NCBI GenBank assembly: GCA_033856515.1
Contig: JAWVEY010000004.1
Coordinates: 46,689-110,688, forward strand
Source: JALZKA01 sp033856515
GTDB lineage: Bacteria > Actinomycetota > Thermoleophilia > Solirubrobacterales > 70-9
Length of the DNA stretch: 64,000 nt
Reading direction: 5' to 3'
The notes beneath the pieces are model-generated. The model searched no databases, was not told the DNA's origin, and worked only from the letters and a program-made list of their open reading frames with translations. Positions 40,794 to 49,542 of the stretch are shown here, piece after piece. Position numbers and translations under genes: made by a program. Numbering within the stretch: position 1 is the stretch's first letter; each line of letters begins with the position of its first letter.

Positions 40794-42071
40794 ATGAGAT
40801 TTGCGAGCACAAGCGCGTTGGCGGGAGTTGTTTTTCTTCTCGCCTGCGGGACCGCCCAAGCGGGCCTTCCCATCGTGGTCAACGAGACCGGCGACGAGAG
40901 CGATCCGACGCCGGACGGTGTGTGTGATGTGGCGGCGGACCCCGGCTCTCAGTGCACGCTGCGCGCGGCGATCGAGTCCGCCAACACCTTCTTTGGGGCT
41001 GACGCGATCAACTTCGGCATCCCCGGCTCGGGCGTCCACACGATCGCCGTTCAATCGCCGCTCCCAGCGCTCCAGACCGTTGTCGTCATGGACGGCTACA
41101 CGCAGGCCGGCTCCTCGCCAAACACCGACGGCTCACCGCAGCCGCTGACGACGCAGATCAAGGTCTTCCTCGACGGGGACGCTCTAGCCGTCGAGGGGGC
41201 GGGGCTCGGGTTCAGCACAGGATCGAACGGGAGCACGGTCAGCGGCCTTGCGATCGGCAACTTCCCTGCGGCAGCCATCCGCGCCGAGGTGCCCATGACC
41301 ATTCAAGGGAACTTCATCGGCACGAACGCGGCGGGCACCAGCGCCCGGCCGAACGGGCTGGGCTTCCTCGGTCTGTCAGGCGCCATGAACGCGCAGCTCG
41401 GTGGACCCGACTTCGACGATCCGAACCTGATCTCAGGCAACCTCGGCGAGGCGATCGTCGCCAACGCGGCCGTAGAGGTTCACGGGAACTACATCGGCAC
41501 CGAGCGCGATGGCAAGTCCCCGCTCCCCAACACCACCGAGGAAGACCTCTTCGCTGTGCTCCTCTCCGGTGACGATTCCGACAAGGTGACGCGGAACATC
41601 ATCGCTAACGGGTCGGCGGGCGGGATCTCGGTCCCCGACTCCAATGCGGGCTCACTCCTCTCCGCGAACCGGATGTTCAAGAACGACGGGCTCGGAATCG
41701 ATCTCGGCGAGGACGGCGTCACCCCGAACGACGACATGGACCCAGATCCGGGCCCGAACGGCCTGCAGAACTTCCCGATAATCACCAAGGCGAAGCGCCT
41801 CCAGACAACGACGAAGGTCGAATTTGAGCTCAACTCGTTGCCGAACGAGGGCTTCAACGTGGAGTTCTTCCAGGCCGACGGCAAGTCGAGGCTGGGGAAG
41901 ATCTATCTCGGCGGGGCGGGGTTCACGACCGACGACGACGGCAACGCGAGCTTCGAGCTCGAGCTCGCAAAGCCCAAGCAGGGAAAGTTCGTGACCGCGA
42001 CGGCCACCCGCATTGCCGGGGGCGACCTGGGTGCGACCTCGGAGTTCGCCAAGCCGCGCAAAGTGAAGTAG
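40794..42071 (+). CDS. CSLREA-domain right-handed beta-helix protein 2
   Basis: A 425-residue secreted protein, tandem paralogue of the gene before it. Signal FASTSALAGVVFLLACG; CSLREA-like motif SQCTLRAAIESANTF; INFGIPGSGVHTIAVQSPLP; beta-helix part with NFIGTNAAGTSARPNGLGF, NLISGNLGEAIVANAAVEV and NYIGTERDGKSPLPNTTEED; C-terminal module KVEFELNSLPNEGFNVEFFQ ... GATSEFAKPRKVK. AAAGGAGG precedes the ATG, the best ribosome site of the cluster. Paralogues share the YIGTE.DG.SPLPN loop. Confidence 0.85.
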   Translation: MRFASTSALAGVVFLLACGTAQAGLPIVVNETGDESDPTPDGVCDVAADPGSQCTLRAAIESANTFFGADAINFGIPGSGVHTIAVQSPLPALQTVVVMDGYTQAGSSPNTDGSPQPLTTQIKVFLDGDALAVEGAGLGFSTGSNGSTVSGLAIGNFPAAAIRAEVPMTIQGNFIGTNAAGTSARPNGLGFLGLSGAMNAQLGGPDFDDPNLISGNLGEAIVANAAVEVHGNYIGTERDGKSPLPNTTEEDLFAVLLSGDDSDKVTRNIIANGSAGGISVPDSNAGSLLSANRMFKNDGLGIDLGEDGVTPNDDMDPDPGPNGLQNFPIITKAKRLQTTTKVEFELNSLPNEGFNVEFFQADGKSRLGKIYLGGAGFTTDDDGNASFELELAKPKQGKFVTATATRIAGGDLGATSEFAKPRKVK

Positions 42072-42117
42072 GGCGCTTCCGCCGGCCGTTGCGCCGCTCT
42101 AAGATTTCGAAAGGCCC

Positions 42118-42190
42118 GCGGGAGTAGCTCAGTTGGTAGAGCACCAGCTTCCCAAGCTGGGGGTCGCGAGTTCGAGCCTCGTCTTCCGCT
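42118..42190 (+). tRNA. tRNA-Gly (CCC)
   Basis: GCGGGAG acceptor pairs with CTTCCGC (one G-U). D arm GCTC-AGTTGGTA-GAGC, anticodon arm CCAGC-TTCCCAA-GCTGG with anticodon CCC, T arm GCGAG-TTCGAGC-CTCGT, discriminator T. No CCA is encoded. The tRNA is intact. Confidence 0.95.
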
Positions 42191-42286
42191 CTAAACGTCA
42201 GGGGAATATCGGTAGGGGCCGGCAGAAGCCCTCAGTGGCAACACCTCGGAATTTTCTCGAAGCCGCGCAAGGTGCAATAGGCAAGA

Positions 42287-42315
42287 GAAAAGGCCCGGCG
42301 GGGCCGGGCCTTTTC
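42287..42315. terminator. Bidirectional rho-independent terminator
   Basis: GAAAAGGCCCGGC-GGG-GCCGGGCCTTTTC: a perfect 13-bp stem with A-rich start and T-rich end, functional on both strands. It lies between tRNA-Gly (plus strand) and the CsbD gene (minus strand). Confidence 0.93.
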
Positions 42316-42339
42316 AAGATCAATGTTGAGAGTGGGCGC

Positions 42340-42528
42340 TTACGTCTGGCGCTCGAGATCCGCGACCTCAGCCGCCTTGTTGTCCGCACGGGTCTCGGCG
42401 CGGTCGAGCTCTTCCTTCTTCTCGCCCTTCTCTTCCTCCTTCAAGCCCTCGCGGCGGGTTTCGGAGTCGCCCGTGACGTCGCCGAACGCTTGCTTTGCCT
42501 TACCGGTGATTTTGTCTGTGATTCCCAT
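42340..42528 (-). CDS. CsbD-family stress protein
   Basis: A 62-residue, highly charged protein: GITDKITGKAKQAFGDVTGD followed by a Lys/Glu-rich helix (REGLKEEEKGEKKEELDRAE). The N-terminal DKITGKAKQAFGDVTGD is the CsbD-like signature. These small proteins are strongly induced by general stress and their mechanism is unknown. The mRNA ends at the strong bidirectional hairpin 25 bp downstream. Confidence 0.85.
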   Translation of the reverse strand: MGITDKITGKAKQAFGDVTGDSETRREGLKEEEKGEKKEELDRAETRADNKAAEVADLERQT

Positions 42529-42586
42529 ACATGGCCACTACCCCCCGAGGTGCCCAGAAAACGGATTCATACGTACCATCGGGCAC

Positions 42587-44032
42587 ATGCGAATCCGCCT
42601 CGTCCCGACCCTCGCTGCGTGCCTGAGCCTTGCGCTCGTGGGGTGTGGCAATGGTGACGAGGATGAGCCCGCGCCCGCCGGCTCGGACACGGATGAAGCG
42701 GCGCTAGCTGAGCCGGAGCTCGGATCGGTCTCGATCGACGAGCTGGAGAAGTGCAAGGGCCAGCCGGGGCGCCCCGACTACGTCTGCGGCTCGATCGAGG
42801 TGCCGTTCGAGCGCGAGGACCCGTCGTACGGGACGACCGACATCGGCTTCGCGGTGCTTCCGGCGTCCGGAGAGTCCGAAGGCGCGATCTTCGCGATCGA
42901 AGGCGGACCCGGGTTCCCTTCGACCGGCACCGCGCAGGCGTATCGAAAGCTCTTCGGGCCCCTGCTAGAGACTCGCGATCTGGTCCTCGTCGACCAGCGC
43001 GGAGAGGGCATCTCCGAGCATGCCGACTGCCCCGACCTTCAGCGCGGCTTTGGCCCGGACGCCTTGGCCCTCGCCAACTGTGCCGAGCGACTCGGCAAGC
43101 GCTTCACCTCGTACCGCACGTCCGCCGCGGCGGACGACATCGACTGGGTGCGCCAAGCGCTGGGCTATGAGCAGATCGCCCTCTATGGCGACTCCTACGG
43201 CACCTTCCTCGGCCAGTCGTACGCCTACCGCCACGGCGACAAGCTAGAAGCGCTCGTTCTCGACTCGGCCTATCCGACCTTCGGCGAGAGCGCGTGGTAT
43301 CCGAGCCTGCCCAAGACCGGCGTCGAGATGATCCAGGTGGCGTGCGATCGCTCGCCGCACTGCAAAGGGGACGCTCAGGCGCGGCTTGCGCGGGGCGCGG
43401 AGGTCCTGCGCCGCCACGATCGCACGACCCTCCAGCTGATCTCGGCGCTGATCGGCTCGGCCTACTCGCCGGCGAGCTACGTGAAGGTGGACGCAGCCAT
43501 GAAGGCGCTCATCAACGGGCGGACCGGGCCCTGGAATCGAATGACGAAGCTCGGCAAGTACGGCTCAGGCTCCGAGGACGACTACAGCCGCGCGGGCGAG
43601 ATGGCGGTGAGCTGCAACGACTACCCGATGCTCTGGGACAAGGAGGCCTCGGAGGAGGAGCGCCGCGCGCAGTTCGAGGAGGCGATCCGCAGCTATCCCG
43701 ACCCGAAGGAGTTCGAGCCGTTCACTCCGCGCGAGATCGCCTACTCCGACGGCACGGCGTACCTCTATTGCCTCTCTTGGCCGGCCCCGACAGATCTGTA
43801 TGAGCCGCCGGCCGATCCCGAGACGCAGGAGCCCACCGAGGCCCCGGTCCTGGTCATCTCGGGCGAATTCGACGACCTCACGACCGCGCACGAGGGCAAG
43901 GTCGTCGCGGCGCAGTTCCCCGACTCCGAGCAGTTCATCGCCCGGAACGCGGGTCACGTCGACGCGCTCTATTCGTCGAACGGCGACGCCGCGCGAAAGA
44001 TCCGCGCGTTCCTTCGGCGCGAGCTGAACTAA
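42587..44032 (+). CDS. Lipoprotein alpha/beta hydrolase (tripeptidyl aminopeptidase-like)
   Basis: A 481-residue lipoprotein (signal RIRLVPTLAACLSLALVGC). The catalytic part resembles SCO7095/TAP-type S33 peptidases: AIEGGPGFPSTG (oxyanion loop), IALYGDSYGTFLGQSYAYRH (nucleophile Ser in GDSYG), VLVISGEFDDLTTAHEG (catalytic Asp) and IARNAGHVDALY (catalytic His), all in the expected order. The TAP-like C-terminal cap is also present. It probably releases N-terminal residues from extracellular peptides. TACCAT (42574-42579) ends 7 nt before the ATG, so the transcript may be leaderless. Confidence 0.88.
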   Translation: MRIRLVPTLAACLSLALVGCGNGDEDEPAPAGSDTDEAALAEPELGSVSIDELEKCKGQPGRPDYVCGSIEVPFEREDPSYGTTDIGFAVLPASGESEGAIFAIEGGPGFPSTGTAQAYRKLFGPLLETRDLVLVDQRGEGISEHADCPDLQRGFGPDALALANCAERLGKRFTSYRTSAAADDIDWVRQALGYEQIALYGDSYGTFLGQSYAYRHGDKLEALVLDSAYPTFGESAWYPSLPKTGVEMIQVACDRSPHCKGDAQARLARGAEVLRRHDRTTLQLISALIGSAYSPASYVKVDAAMKALINGRTGPWNRMTKLGKYGSGSEDDYSRAGEMAVSCNDYPMLWDKEASEEERRAQFEEAIRSYPDPKEFEPFTPREIAYSDGTAYLYCLSWPAPTDLYEPPADPETQEPTEAPVLVISGEFDDLTTAHEGKVVAAQFPDSEQFIARNAGHVDALYSSNGDAARKIRAFLRRELN

Positions 44033-44070
44033 CCGGCTCGCGGCTCAATTTGTCGCGCTAGCGTGCGAGC

Positions 44071-45216
44071 ATGGCGGGAAGGCTCTCCATGGCCGCGCTG
44101 ACGGCGGCGCTCGCGGCGCTCGTGATGTGCATCGCGCCAACCGCAGCGCACGCCGAGGTCGAGTGGCTCTGCAAGCCCGGCCAGAAGCCGAACCCGTGCA
44201 AGGGCAGCTTCGAGACGACGAAAGTCACCTCGGAGGGCGTGGAGTCGGTCGTCGACTCGGAAAGCTCGGGGCGGCCCAGGGTCGACTGCTTCTACGTCTA
44301 TCCGACCGTCTCCGAGCAGCTCTCGATCAACGCCGACAAGACCGTCGATCCGGCGCAGACCGCCATCGCCGAATACCAGGCCTCGCGTTTCGCGCGGCGC
44401 TGCCGGATCTTCGCTCCGATGTACCGGCAGGTCACGATCGTCGGCCTCCAGTCGCCAGAGGCGCAGCAGGCCGAGGCGCTCCGCCTTGCGTACTCGGACG
44501 TCCTGGAAGCGTGGAAGGAGTACCTGCGCGAGCACAACCACGGCCGCGGCTTCGTCCTCATCGGCCACTCCCAGGGCACCCGGATGCTCCGCAACCTCCT
44601 GCGCACCGAGATCGACCCGAGGAAGGGCCTCCGGGAGCGCATGGTCTCCGCGATCCTCCTCGGAGGCAACGTGGCCGTGAAGAAGGGGGAGCTCGCCGGC
44701 GGCGATTTCGCGCGTACCCCCGGCTGCTCGCGGCCGGCGCAGACGGGATGCGTGATCGCGTTTTCGACCTTCAACGCGACCCCGCCCGACAACTCACGCT
44801 ACGGGCGGGTCGGCGGCGGCGATGCGGGGAACGCGTTCGGCTTTCCGCAGGGTCCCGACTACGAGGTGCTCTGCACGAACCCGGCGTCGCTCACCCGGAA
44901 CCGCGACCGGCCGCTCCGCACTTTCATCCGCTCCGAGGCACCGCCTGGCGTAATCGGCCTACTCGTTCTCGAGACCTACGGCGGGCCGCCACCTAGCGCC
45001 GACACTCCGTGGATCCAGCCGCAGGATCACTACACGGGCCACTGCGTGACCGACAACGGCGCCAACGTCTTCCACATCTCACCGGTCGGCGACGCCCGGA
45101 CGCTCAACCCCGCGCCCGAGCCCGGATGGGGCCTTCACATCACCGACATGAACATCGGCCTCGGCAACATCCTGGGGATCCTGCGGGGGCAGATCAGCGC
45201 TTACTCGGCAGGCTGA
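44071..45216 (+). CDS. DUF3089 alpha/beta hydrolase, secreted
   Basis: A 381-residue secreted protein (signal ending AHA-E). DUF3089 features: WLCKPGQKPNPCKG (Cys pair), VDCFYVYPTVSEQ, FAPMYRQVTIVG, FVLIGHSQGTRMLRNLL (nucleophile Ser in GHSQG) and the C-terminal DNGANVFHISPVGDART where the catalytic His is expected. Members are thought to be esterases; the substrate is unknown. The 3' end overlaps the LysR gene by 16 bp on the other strand. TAGCGT at 44059-44064 would start transcription at the ATG. Confidence 0.88.
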   Translation: MAGRLSMAALTAALAALVMCIAPTAAHAEVEWLCKPGQKPNPCKGSFETTKVTSEGVESVVDSESSGRPRVDCFYVYPTVSEQLSINADKTVDPAQTAIAEYQASRFARRCRIFAPMYRQVTIVGLQSPEAQQAEALRLAYSDVLEAWKEYLREHNHGRGFVLIGHSQGTRMLRNLLRTEIDPRKGLRERMVSAILLGGNVAVKKGELAGGDFARTPGCSRPAQTGCVIAFSTFNATPPDNSRYGRVGGGDAGNAFGFPQGPDYEVLCTNPASLTRNRDRPLRTFIRSEAPPGVIGLLVLETYGGPPPSADTPWIQPQDHYTGHCVTDNGANVFHISPVGDARTLNPAPEPGWGLHITDMNIGLGNILGILRGQISAYSAG

Positions 45217-46085
45217 CCGGCCTCCGCCGCGACGAAGTCGATGAACGCCCTTGCGGCAGGCGAGGGCGCGTCGCGCCACAGGAGCGTGACCGCCAGGCTG
45301 ATGCTCGGGTCGAGCGGGCGGATCGAGAGCGGCTGACCCGGCAGCTCGGCGAAGGAGCGGGGGAGGACTGCCACGCCGAAGCCGCGCGCGGCAAGGGCGC
45401 GGATCAGGCCGAGGTCCGATCCTTCGAGGCGGATGCGCGGGGTCGTCCCGCCGCGCTGGAGCGCCGCGTCCATGGCATGCCGCGCGGCGGAGCCCTTGCG
45501 GAAGGCGATCAGCGGCACGTCCTGGAGTTCCGAGATCGCAAGCGGTTCCTCTCCGGCGAGGGCGTGCCGGCGGCTCATCGCGACCACGAGGTCCTCGCGC
45601 GAGATCTCGAGCCGTCCGAGATCAGCGGGCGGGGGTCCGGCCTCGAGGGTGAACGCGGCATCGAGCTCGCCGCGCGCGAGGTGGGCGAACATCTCTTCCG
45701 CCGTCCCCTCGCGGAACTCGATCTCGATGCCAGGGTGATCGCGGTTGAAGCGCTGGAGCACCGCGGGGATGTCGATCTCGCCCGCGGCGATGAGCGCCCC
45801 GATCGAAACCGTGCCGCGGGTCAGTCCGCGAAGCTCGTCGATGCCGCCGCGGAGGGCGTCCGCCTCGGCGAGGGCCGCGCGGGCATGGCCCACAGCCACC
45901 TCGCCTGCCTCGGTCAACTCGACCGAGCGGGTGGTGCGGCGCAGGAGTTCGACACCGAGCTCGCTCTCGAGCCGGCGGACCTGGGCCGAGAGGGCCGACT
46001 GCGCGACGTGAAGCTCCTCGGATGCCCGGGTGAAGTGGCGGTGGCGCGCGACCGCCTCGAGGTATCTGAGCTGGCGGAGCTCCAT
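45201..46085 (-). CDS. LysR-family transcriptional regulator
   Basis: A 294-residue protein. The winged helix-turn-helix begins MELRQLRYLEAVARHRHFTR and continues ASEELHVAQSALSAQVRRLE; the effector-binding domain follows (SIGALIAAGEIDIPAVLQRF, DLVVAMSRRHALAGEEP, GFGVAVLPRSFAELP). It is divergent from the GNAT gene, and a perfect palindrome lies between them, so it probably controls both. Ligand unknown. ATG 46085 is the standard LysR start (an ATG six codons upstream would add MRDNWK). Confidence 0.92.
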   Translation of the reverse strand: MELRQLRYLEAVARHRHFTRASEELHVAQSALSAQVRRLESELGVELLRRTTRSVELTEAGEVAVGHARAALAEADALRGGIDELRGLTRGTVSIGALIAAGEIDIPAVLQRFNRDHPGIEIEFREGTAEEMFAHLARGELDAAFTLEAGPPPADLGRLEISREDLVVAMSRRHALAGEEPLAISELQDVPLIAFRKGSAARHAMDAALQRGGTTPRIRLEGSDLGLIRALAARGFGVAVLPRSFAELPGQPLSIRPLDPSISLAVTLLWRDAPSPAARAFIDFVAAEAGQPAE

Positions 46086-46116
46086 CTTCCAATTATCGCG
46101 CATCGCGATGAATCCT

Positions 46117-46137
46117 GTCGCAACAAACTGTTGCGAC
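46117..46137. promoter_or_regulatory. Perfect palindrome between LysR and GNAT genes
   Basis: GTCGCAACA-AAC-TGTTGCGAC has 9-bp arms without a mismatch. It contains the T-N11-A arrangement used by LysR proteins. It lies 31 bp from the LysR start and 20 bp from the GNAT start. Confidence 0.75.
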
Positions 46138-46157
46138 GATGAATGCGGTGAATCATC

Positions 46158-46691
46158 ATGCTTTCCATGACCGTGGCCCAGGAAACCGAGTTCGATCTGA
46201 GGCGGGAAGTGCGCGCCGGTGACCCCGAGGCGATCATCGAGCTCCACGAGCGCGTCTACCGGCCCGAGTACGGGATGGACGCCCGCTTCGTCGACGGTGT
46301 CCGCTCCACGGTCGAGCGCGCGGTTGAGCGGGGCTGGCCCGATGGCGGGGGCGGGTGGCTGGTCGACGGGGCCGACGGCCTGGTTGGAAGCATCGGCCTG
46401 ACCGACGAGGGCGACGGCTTGGGCCAGGTGCGCTGGGTCGTCCTGGCGCCGGAGGCCCGTGGCATCGGCATGGGCCGCCGGATGATCACCGAGACGGTCG
46501 AGGAGGCACGGCGCCTGGGGTTCGAGCGGCTCGAGCTCGACACCTTCGGGGCGCTCAAGGCGGCTGCGGCCATCTATCGCGGGCTCGACTTCAAGCTTGT
46601 CAGCGAGGAGCGGACCGAGAAGTGGGGCCCGCCGATCGCCTACCAGCACTATGTGCTGGACCTGCGCGGCGAAGCCCTGAGCGCTACTTGA
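46158..46691 (+). CDS. GNAT-family N-acetyltransferase
   Basis: A 177-residue protein. VRWVVLAPEARGIGMGRRMI (~95-115) contains the R/Q-x-x-G-x-G/A acetyl-CoA loop of GNAT enzymes; GFERLELDTFGALKAAAAIY and YRGLDFKLVSEE complete the fold. The acceptor substrate is unknown. It is divergent from LysR across the palindrome, which suggests it is the main target of that regulator. Its 3' end overlaps the convergent lipoprotein gene by 8 bp. Confidence 0.88.
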   Translation: MLSMTVAQETEFDLRREVRAGDPEAIIELHERVYRPEYGMDARFVDGVRSTVERAVERGWPDGGGGWLVDGADGLVGSIGLTDEGDGLGQVRWVVLAPEARGIGMGRRMITETVEEARRLGFERLELDTFGALKAAAAIYRGLDFKLVSEERTEKWGPPIAYQHYVLDLRGEALSAT

Positions 46692-47115
46692 GCCCGAGTT
46701 CGTCGTTGATCTGATCGAGGGCCTGATCGATGTCCTTGTCTATCTCCGTGCCCTTCGAGCGGAGTTCGTCGAAGGCGTCGCTGCTCTCCGACTCGATCCC
46801 CTTGCGGACGTCCGCGTAGAGCTTCTCCAGTTCCTCGAAACCCTTGACCAGCTCTTCGTGTCCCTTCTCGGCGTCTTCGGGCACGTCGATGTCCTGAAGC
46901 TCTGAGACCGCGTCCTCGGCCTCGGACTGGGCGTTGTCGAGTTGGTCCAGGAGCTCCTTCTTCGAGGCGTTCAGGTCGGAGCCGACGGAGTTCGATGCCT
47001 TGATCACGTCCTCCTGGATCTGGTTCACGTCGTCGACGTAGTCCTCGGTCGAGGCGGTGCAGCCCGCGAAGGCGGCCGAGGCGAGGCAGATGGCGATGGC
47101 GGCTGTTCTCTTCAT
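46684..47115 (-). CDS. Small helical lipoprotein
   Basis: A 143-residue lipoprotein (signal KRTAAIAICLASAAFAGC, lipobox FAGC). The mature part is nearly all amphipathic helix with coiled-coil character (QLDNAQSEAEDAVSELQDID, KGHEELVKGFEELEKLYADV, IDKDIDQALDQINDELGLK). It resembles the lipoprotein at 10924-11454 in design but not clearly in sequence. Surface-located, function unknown. Confidence 0.75.
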   Translation of the reverse strand: MKRTAAIAICLASAAFAGCTASTEDYVDDVNQIQEDVIKASNSVGSDLNASKKELLDQLDNAQSEAEDAVSELQDIDVPEDAEKGHEELVKGFEELEKLYADVRKGIESESSDAFDELRSKGTEIDKDIDQALDQINDELGLK

Positions 47116-47221
47116 GGCCCCGAGCGCGGCATCCTACGGGCTGAACGCAGCGCATGGCGGGGTGAACCACCGGAGGACGCCACCCGTAGTCTCAATTACA
47201 TGCGCGCACGCCCCCGCCGCG

Positions 47222-48001
47222 TCAGTCGGTCCGCGTGAGCGGGATCACGTGGCTCACCAGCCGCGGGTCCGCGCCGTGCAGGTGGAGCGCGATCGCGGGC
47301 GGGTCGTTGCCCATCCGCAGCTGATCCTCGCGGCGTAGGTCCAGCGTGACCTGGCGGTGGACCGAGGGGCAGATAAAGACGGGCACGCCGCCGATCTGGG
47401 CGGTCGCTCCGCGGTGGATGTGGCCGGTGATGATCAACTCAGGCGCGGGTCCGCTCTCGAAGAGCTCGCGCAGCGCGTCGCGGTCGGCTTGCGCGAGGCC
47501 GATCGCGTCGAACTCCGCAAGGCCGACGCCGACTGGCGCGTGGTGCATGGCGAGGATCACCGGCCGCTCTTCGGCATTTGCGAGCTCGCGCTCGATCCAG
47601 GCGAACCGCTCGCTGCCGATGGCGCCGCCCGCCTCGCCCTCGATCTGCGTGTCCAGGTTGATGACGCGCACCGGCCCGCAGTCGACCGCGTAGTCGAGGA
47701 ACTCGCCAGCGGCAGCGATACCCGGGTGGTCCGAGAACGCTTCGCGCAGGTTCGCGCGGCGGTCGTGATTGCCGGGGATGGGGTAGACGGGCATCTGGAG
47801 GGGCTCGAGCAGCTCAAGGACCCGCGCGTACTCAGCCTGGTTTCCGTCGTACGTGAGGTCGCCGGTCAAGAGGACCGCAACCGGCGCGGGGTCCAACTCG
47901 CAGACCGCGGCGACCGCCCGCTCGAGCCCCATGATCGAGTCCGCGTAGTCGGCGTGAAGGCCGACATGCGGATCCGAGATCTGCGCGATACCTGTCAACA
48001 A
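47222..48001 (-). CDS. Metallophosphoesterase (CpdA-like)
   Basis: A 259-residue calcineurin-like phosphoesterase with all metal motifs in order: ISDPHVG (DxH), LLTGDLTYDG (GDxxxDG), PIPGNHDRR (GNHD), ILAMHHAPVG (H) and ITGHIHRGA (GHxH). This class includes cAMP phosphodiesterases (CpdA) and cyclic-di-nucleotide or lipid phosphatases; with a nucleotide cyclase encoded in the same window, cAMP is a plausible but unproven substrate. The start is set at TTG 48001 (GGAG 8 nt upstream); a longer frame reads through the dispersed palindrome and is not credible. Confidence 0.88.
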   Translation of the reverse strand: MLTGIAQISDPHVGLHADYADSIMGLERAVAAVCELDPAPVAVLLTGDLTYDGNQAEYARVLELLEPLQMPVYPIPGNHDRRANLREAFSDHPGIAAAGEFLDYAVDCGPVRVINLDTQIEGEAGGAIGSERFAWIERELANAEERPVILAMHHAPVGVGLAEFDAIGLAQADRDALRELFESGPAPELIITGHIHRGATAQIGGVPVFICPSVHRQVTLDLRREDQLRMGNDPPAIALHLHGADPRLVSHVIPLTRTD

Positions 48002-48019
48002 AGCGTCAACTCCACGCCT

Positions 48020-48044
48020 GGTGCCTGGCACCGTGCCTGGCACC
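48020..48044. repeat. Dispersed GTGCC-N-GGCAC palindrome, copy 4 (variant)
   Basis: GGTGCCTGGCAC (48020-48031), C, GTGCCTGGCACC (48033-48044). Here both units carry T at the centre, so they form a direct repeat rather than the long inverted repeat of the other copies; each unit can still fold by itself. Confidence 0.8.
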
Positions 48045-48055
48045 TTGGGAGAGGT

Positions 48056-49459
48056 TCACGAAACCGGGGGGCGGATGTCCGCCCATGGGCTCTCGGACTC
48101 GAGCTGGGCGGCTAGCGAGAGCAGGGTCGCCTCGTCGTTCGGGCGGCCGACGAGTTGGACCGCGAGGGGCATGCCCTTCTTCGAAAAGCCGATCGGCACC
48201 GAGGCGGCGGGGTTCCCCAGGTGGTTCCACGGGCCGGTGAAGGGATAGACGCGCGACATGCCGGTCACGGTGCGAAGCGCGCCCTGGCCGGCCCAGCGCC
48301 CGACCTCGACCGCGGTCTCGCCCGTGACGGGCATGACGAGGACATCGATGTTGTCGAAGAGGGAGAGGATGCGGCGCGCGTCCTTGCCCTCGCCCCGGCG
48401 CGCGCGCTTGACAATCCGGCCACCGCTGAGCTTGCCCAGCTTCGCAAAGCCCTTGGTGCGGTCCTCGAGGCGCTCGGAATGGGGCACGTGGTCGAAATCG
48501 ACCTTGATCCCGTTGAGGAAGCGCGGGGTGAAGTTGTTGCCGATCAGGCCCCAATCCGGGTCCTTTCGCTCGATGGCGTGACCGAGCTTCGCGAGAAGCG
48601 AGGCTGTGTCCTCGACACCCTGGGCGACCTCGTCCGACAGCTTCGCCGGCGCGGCGAGGCGGGGCGGCTTGATGGACCAGGCGATGCGAAGGCGGCGCGG
48701 CGCGGCGCGCGCCTCATGCACGTACGAGTGGTCCGGCAAGGGTGGGCCGCCCGAAACGCCGCCGTTGCAGACGTCGAGCCAGAGCGCGGTGTCCTCGACG
48801 GTTCGCGTGACGCAGCCCGTGACCGAGAGGCCGTGCCAGTGCTCGCGTGCGGGCGCGAGCGAGATCCGGTCGCGCTGAGGCTTCAGCCCAAAGAGCCCGC
48901 AGAGGGCCGCGGGGATGCGAATCGAGCCGCCCCCGTCCGAGGCGGTCGCGCCGGCGCAGAGGCCGGCCGCGGTCGCCGCCGCCGAGCCACCGCTTGACCC
49001 ACCGGGCGTCCGGGAGGTGTCCCAAGGGTTTCGCGTGATCCCCCAAGCCTCGGTCTCGGTGAAGCCGCAGATGGCGAGCTCGGGCAGGTTCGTCTTGCCT
49101 AGGACGATCGCCCCGGCGGCTCGCAGGCGGCGGACCATCTCGCCGTCGGCCTCGGCAGGCGTGTCATAGCCGTTTGTGCCCCACGTCGTGATCTGACCCT
49201 CGACGTCCTCGACATCCTTGACCGCGATCGGCACACCGGCGAGCGGGAGCACATCGCCCTCGCCCTTCGCGAGCAGCGCCTCGACCCGCTTCGCCTCCTC
49301 GCGCGCCTGGTCGGCCAGGACGACACGGAAGGCGTTCAGCTCGGGGTCGAGCCGGTCGATCCGGTCGAGGTAGAGCTCGACCAGGTCTGTAGGTGTGACG
49401 TCCCCCGCGCGGACCATCTCAGCCTGGCGGGCGATCCCCTCGAAAGCCACGTCGCTCAT
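48056..49459 (-). CDS. Amidase-signature hydrolase
   Basis: A 467-residue enzyme with the Ser-cisSer-Lys triad of the amidase signature family: Lys81 in GVPIAVKDVEDV, cis-Ser155 in PGGSSGGSAAATAAG and nucleophile Ser179 in SDGGGSIRIPAALCGLFGLK. It hydrolyses amides or acts as a peptide amidase or indoleacetamide hydrolase; there are no gatB/gatC neighbours, so it is not an aspartyl/glutamyl-tRNA amidotransferase subunit in this context. Cytosolic. Transcribed in the same direction as the metallophosphoesterase, separated by repeat copy 4. Confidence 0.92.
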   Translation of the reverse strand: MSDVAFEGIARQAEMVRAGDVTPTDLVELYLDRIDRLDPELNAFRVVLADQAREEAKRVEALLAKGEGDVLPLAGVPIAVKDVEDVEGQITTWGTNGYDTPAEADGEMVRRLRAAGAIVLGKTNLPELAICGFTETEAWGITRNPWDTSRTPGGSSGGSAAATAAGLCAGATASDGGGSIRIPAALCGLFGLKPQRDRISLAPAREHWHGLSVTGCVTRTVEDTALWLDVCNGGVSGGPPLPDHSYVHEARAAPRRLRIAWSIKPPRLAAPAKLSDEVAQGVEDTASLLAKLGHAIERKDPDWGLIGNNFTPRFLNGIKVDFDHVPHSERLEDRTKGFAKLGKLSGGRIVKRARRGEGKDARRILSLFDNIDVLVMPVTGETAVEVGRWAGQGALRTVTGMSRVYPFTGPWNHLGNPAASVPIGFSKKGMPLAVQLVGRPNDEATLLSLAAQLESESPWADIRPPVS

Positions 49460-49542
49460 CGGACGCAGCCTATTCCCAGCACGTGTTCCGGCGCGCTACC
49501 CGAGGCAGGTCGCCGACGGGCCCATGAAGCCGCTGATGGGGC

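Noticed and set aside
48002..48043. Metallophosphoesterase start inside the palindrome (VPGTVPGT)
   Set aside because: The residues are just a translation of the dispersed repeat; TTG 48001 has a ribosome site and fits the family's N-terminus.
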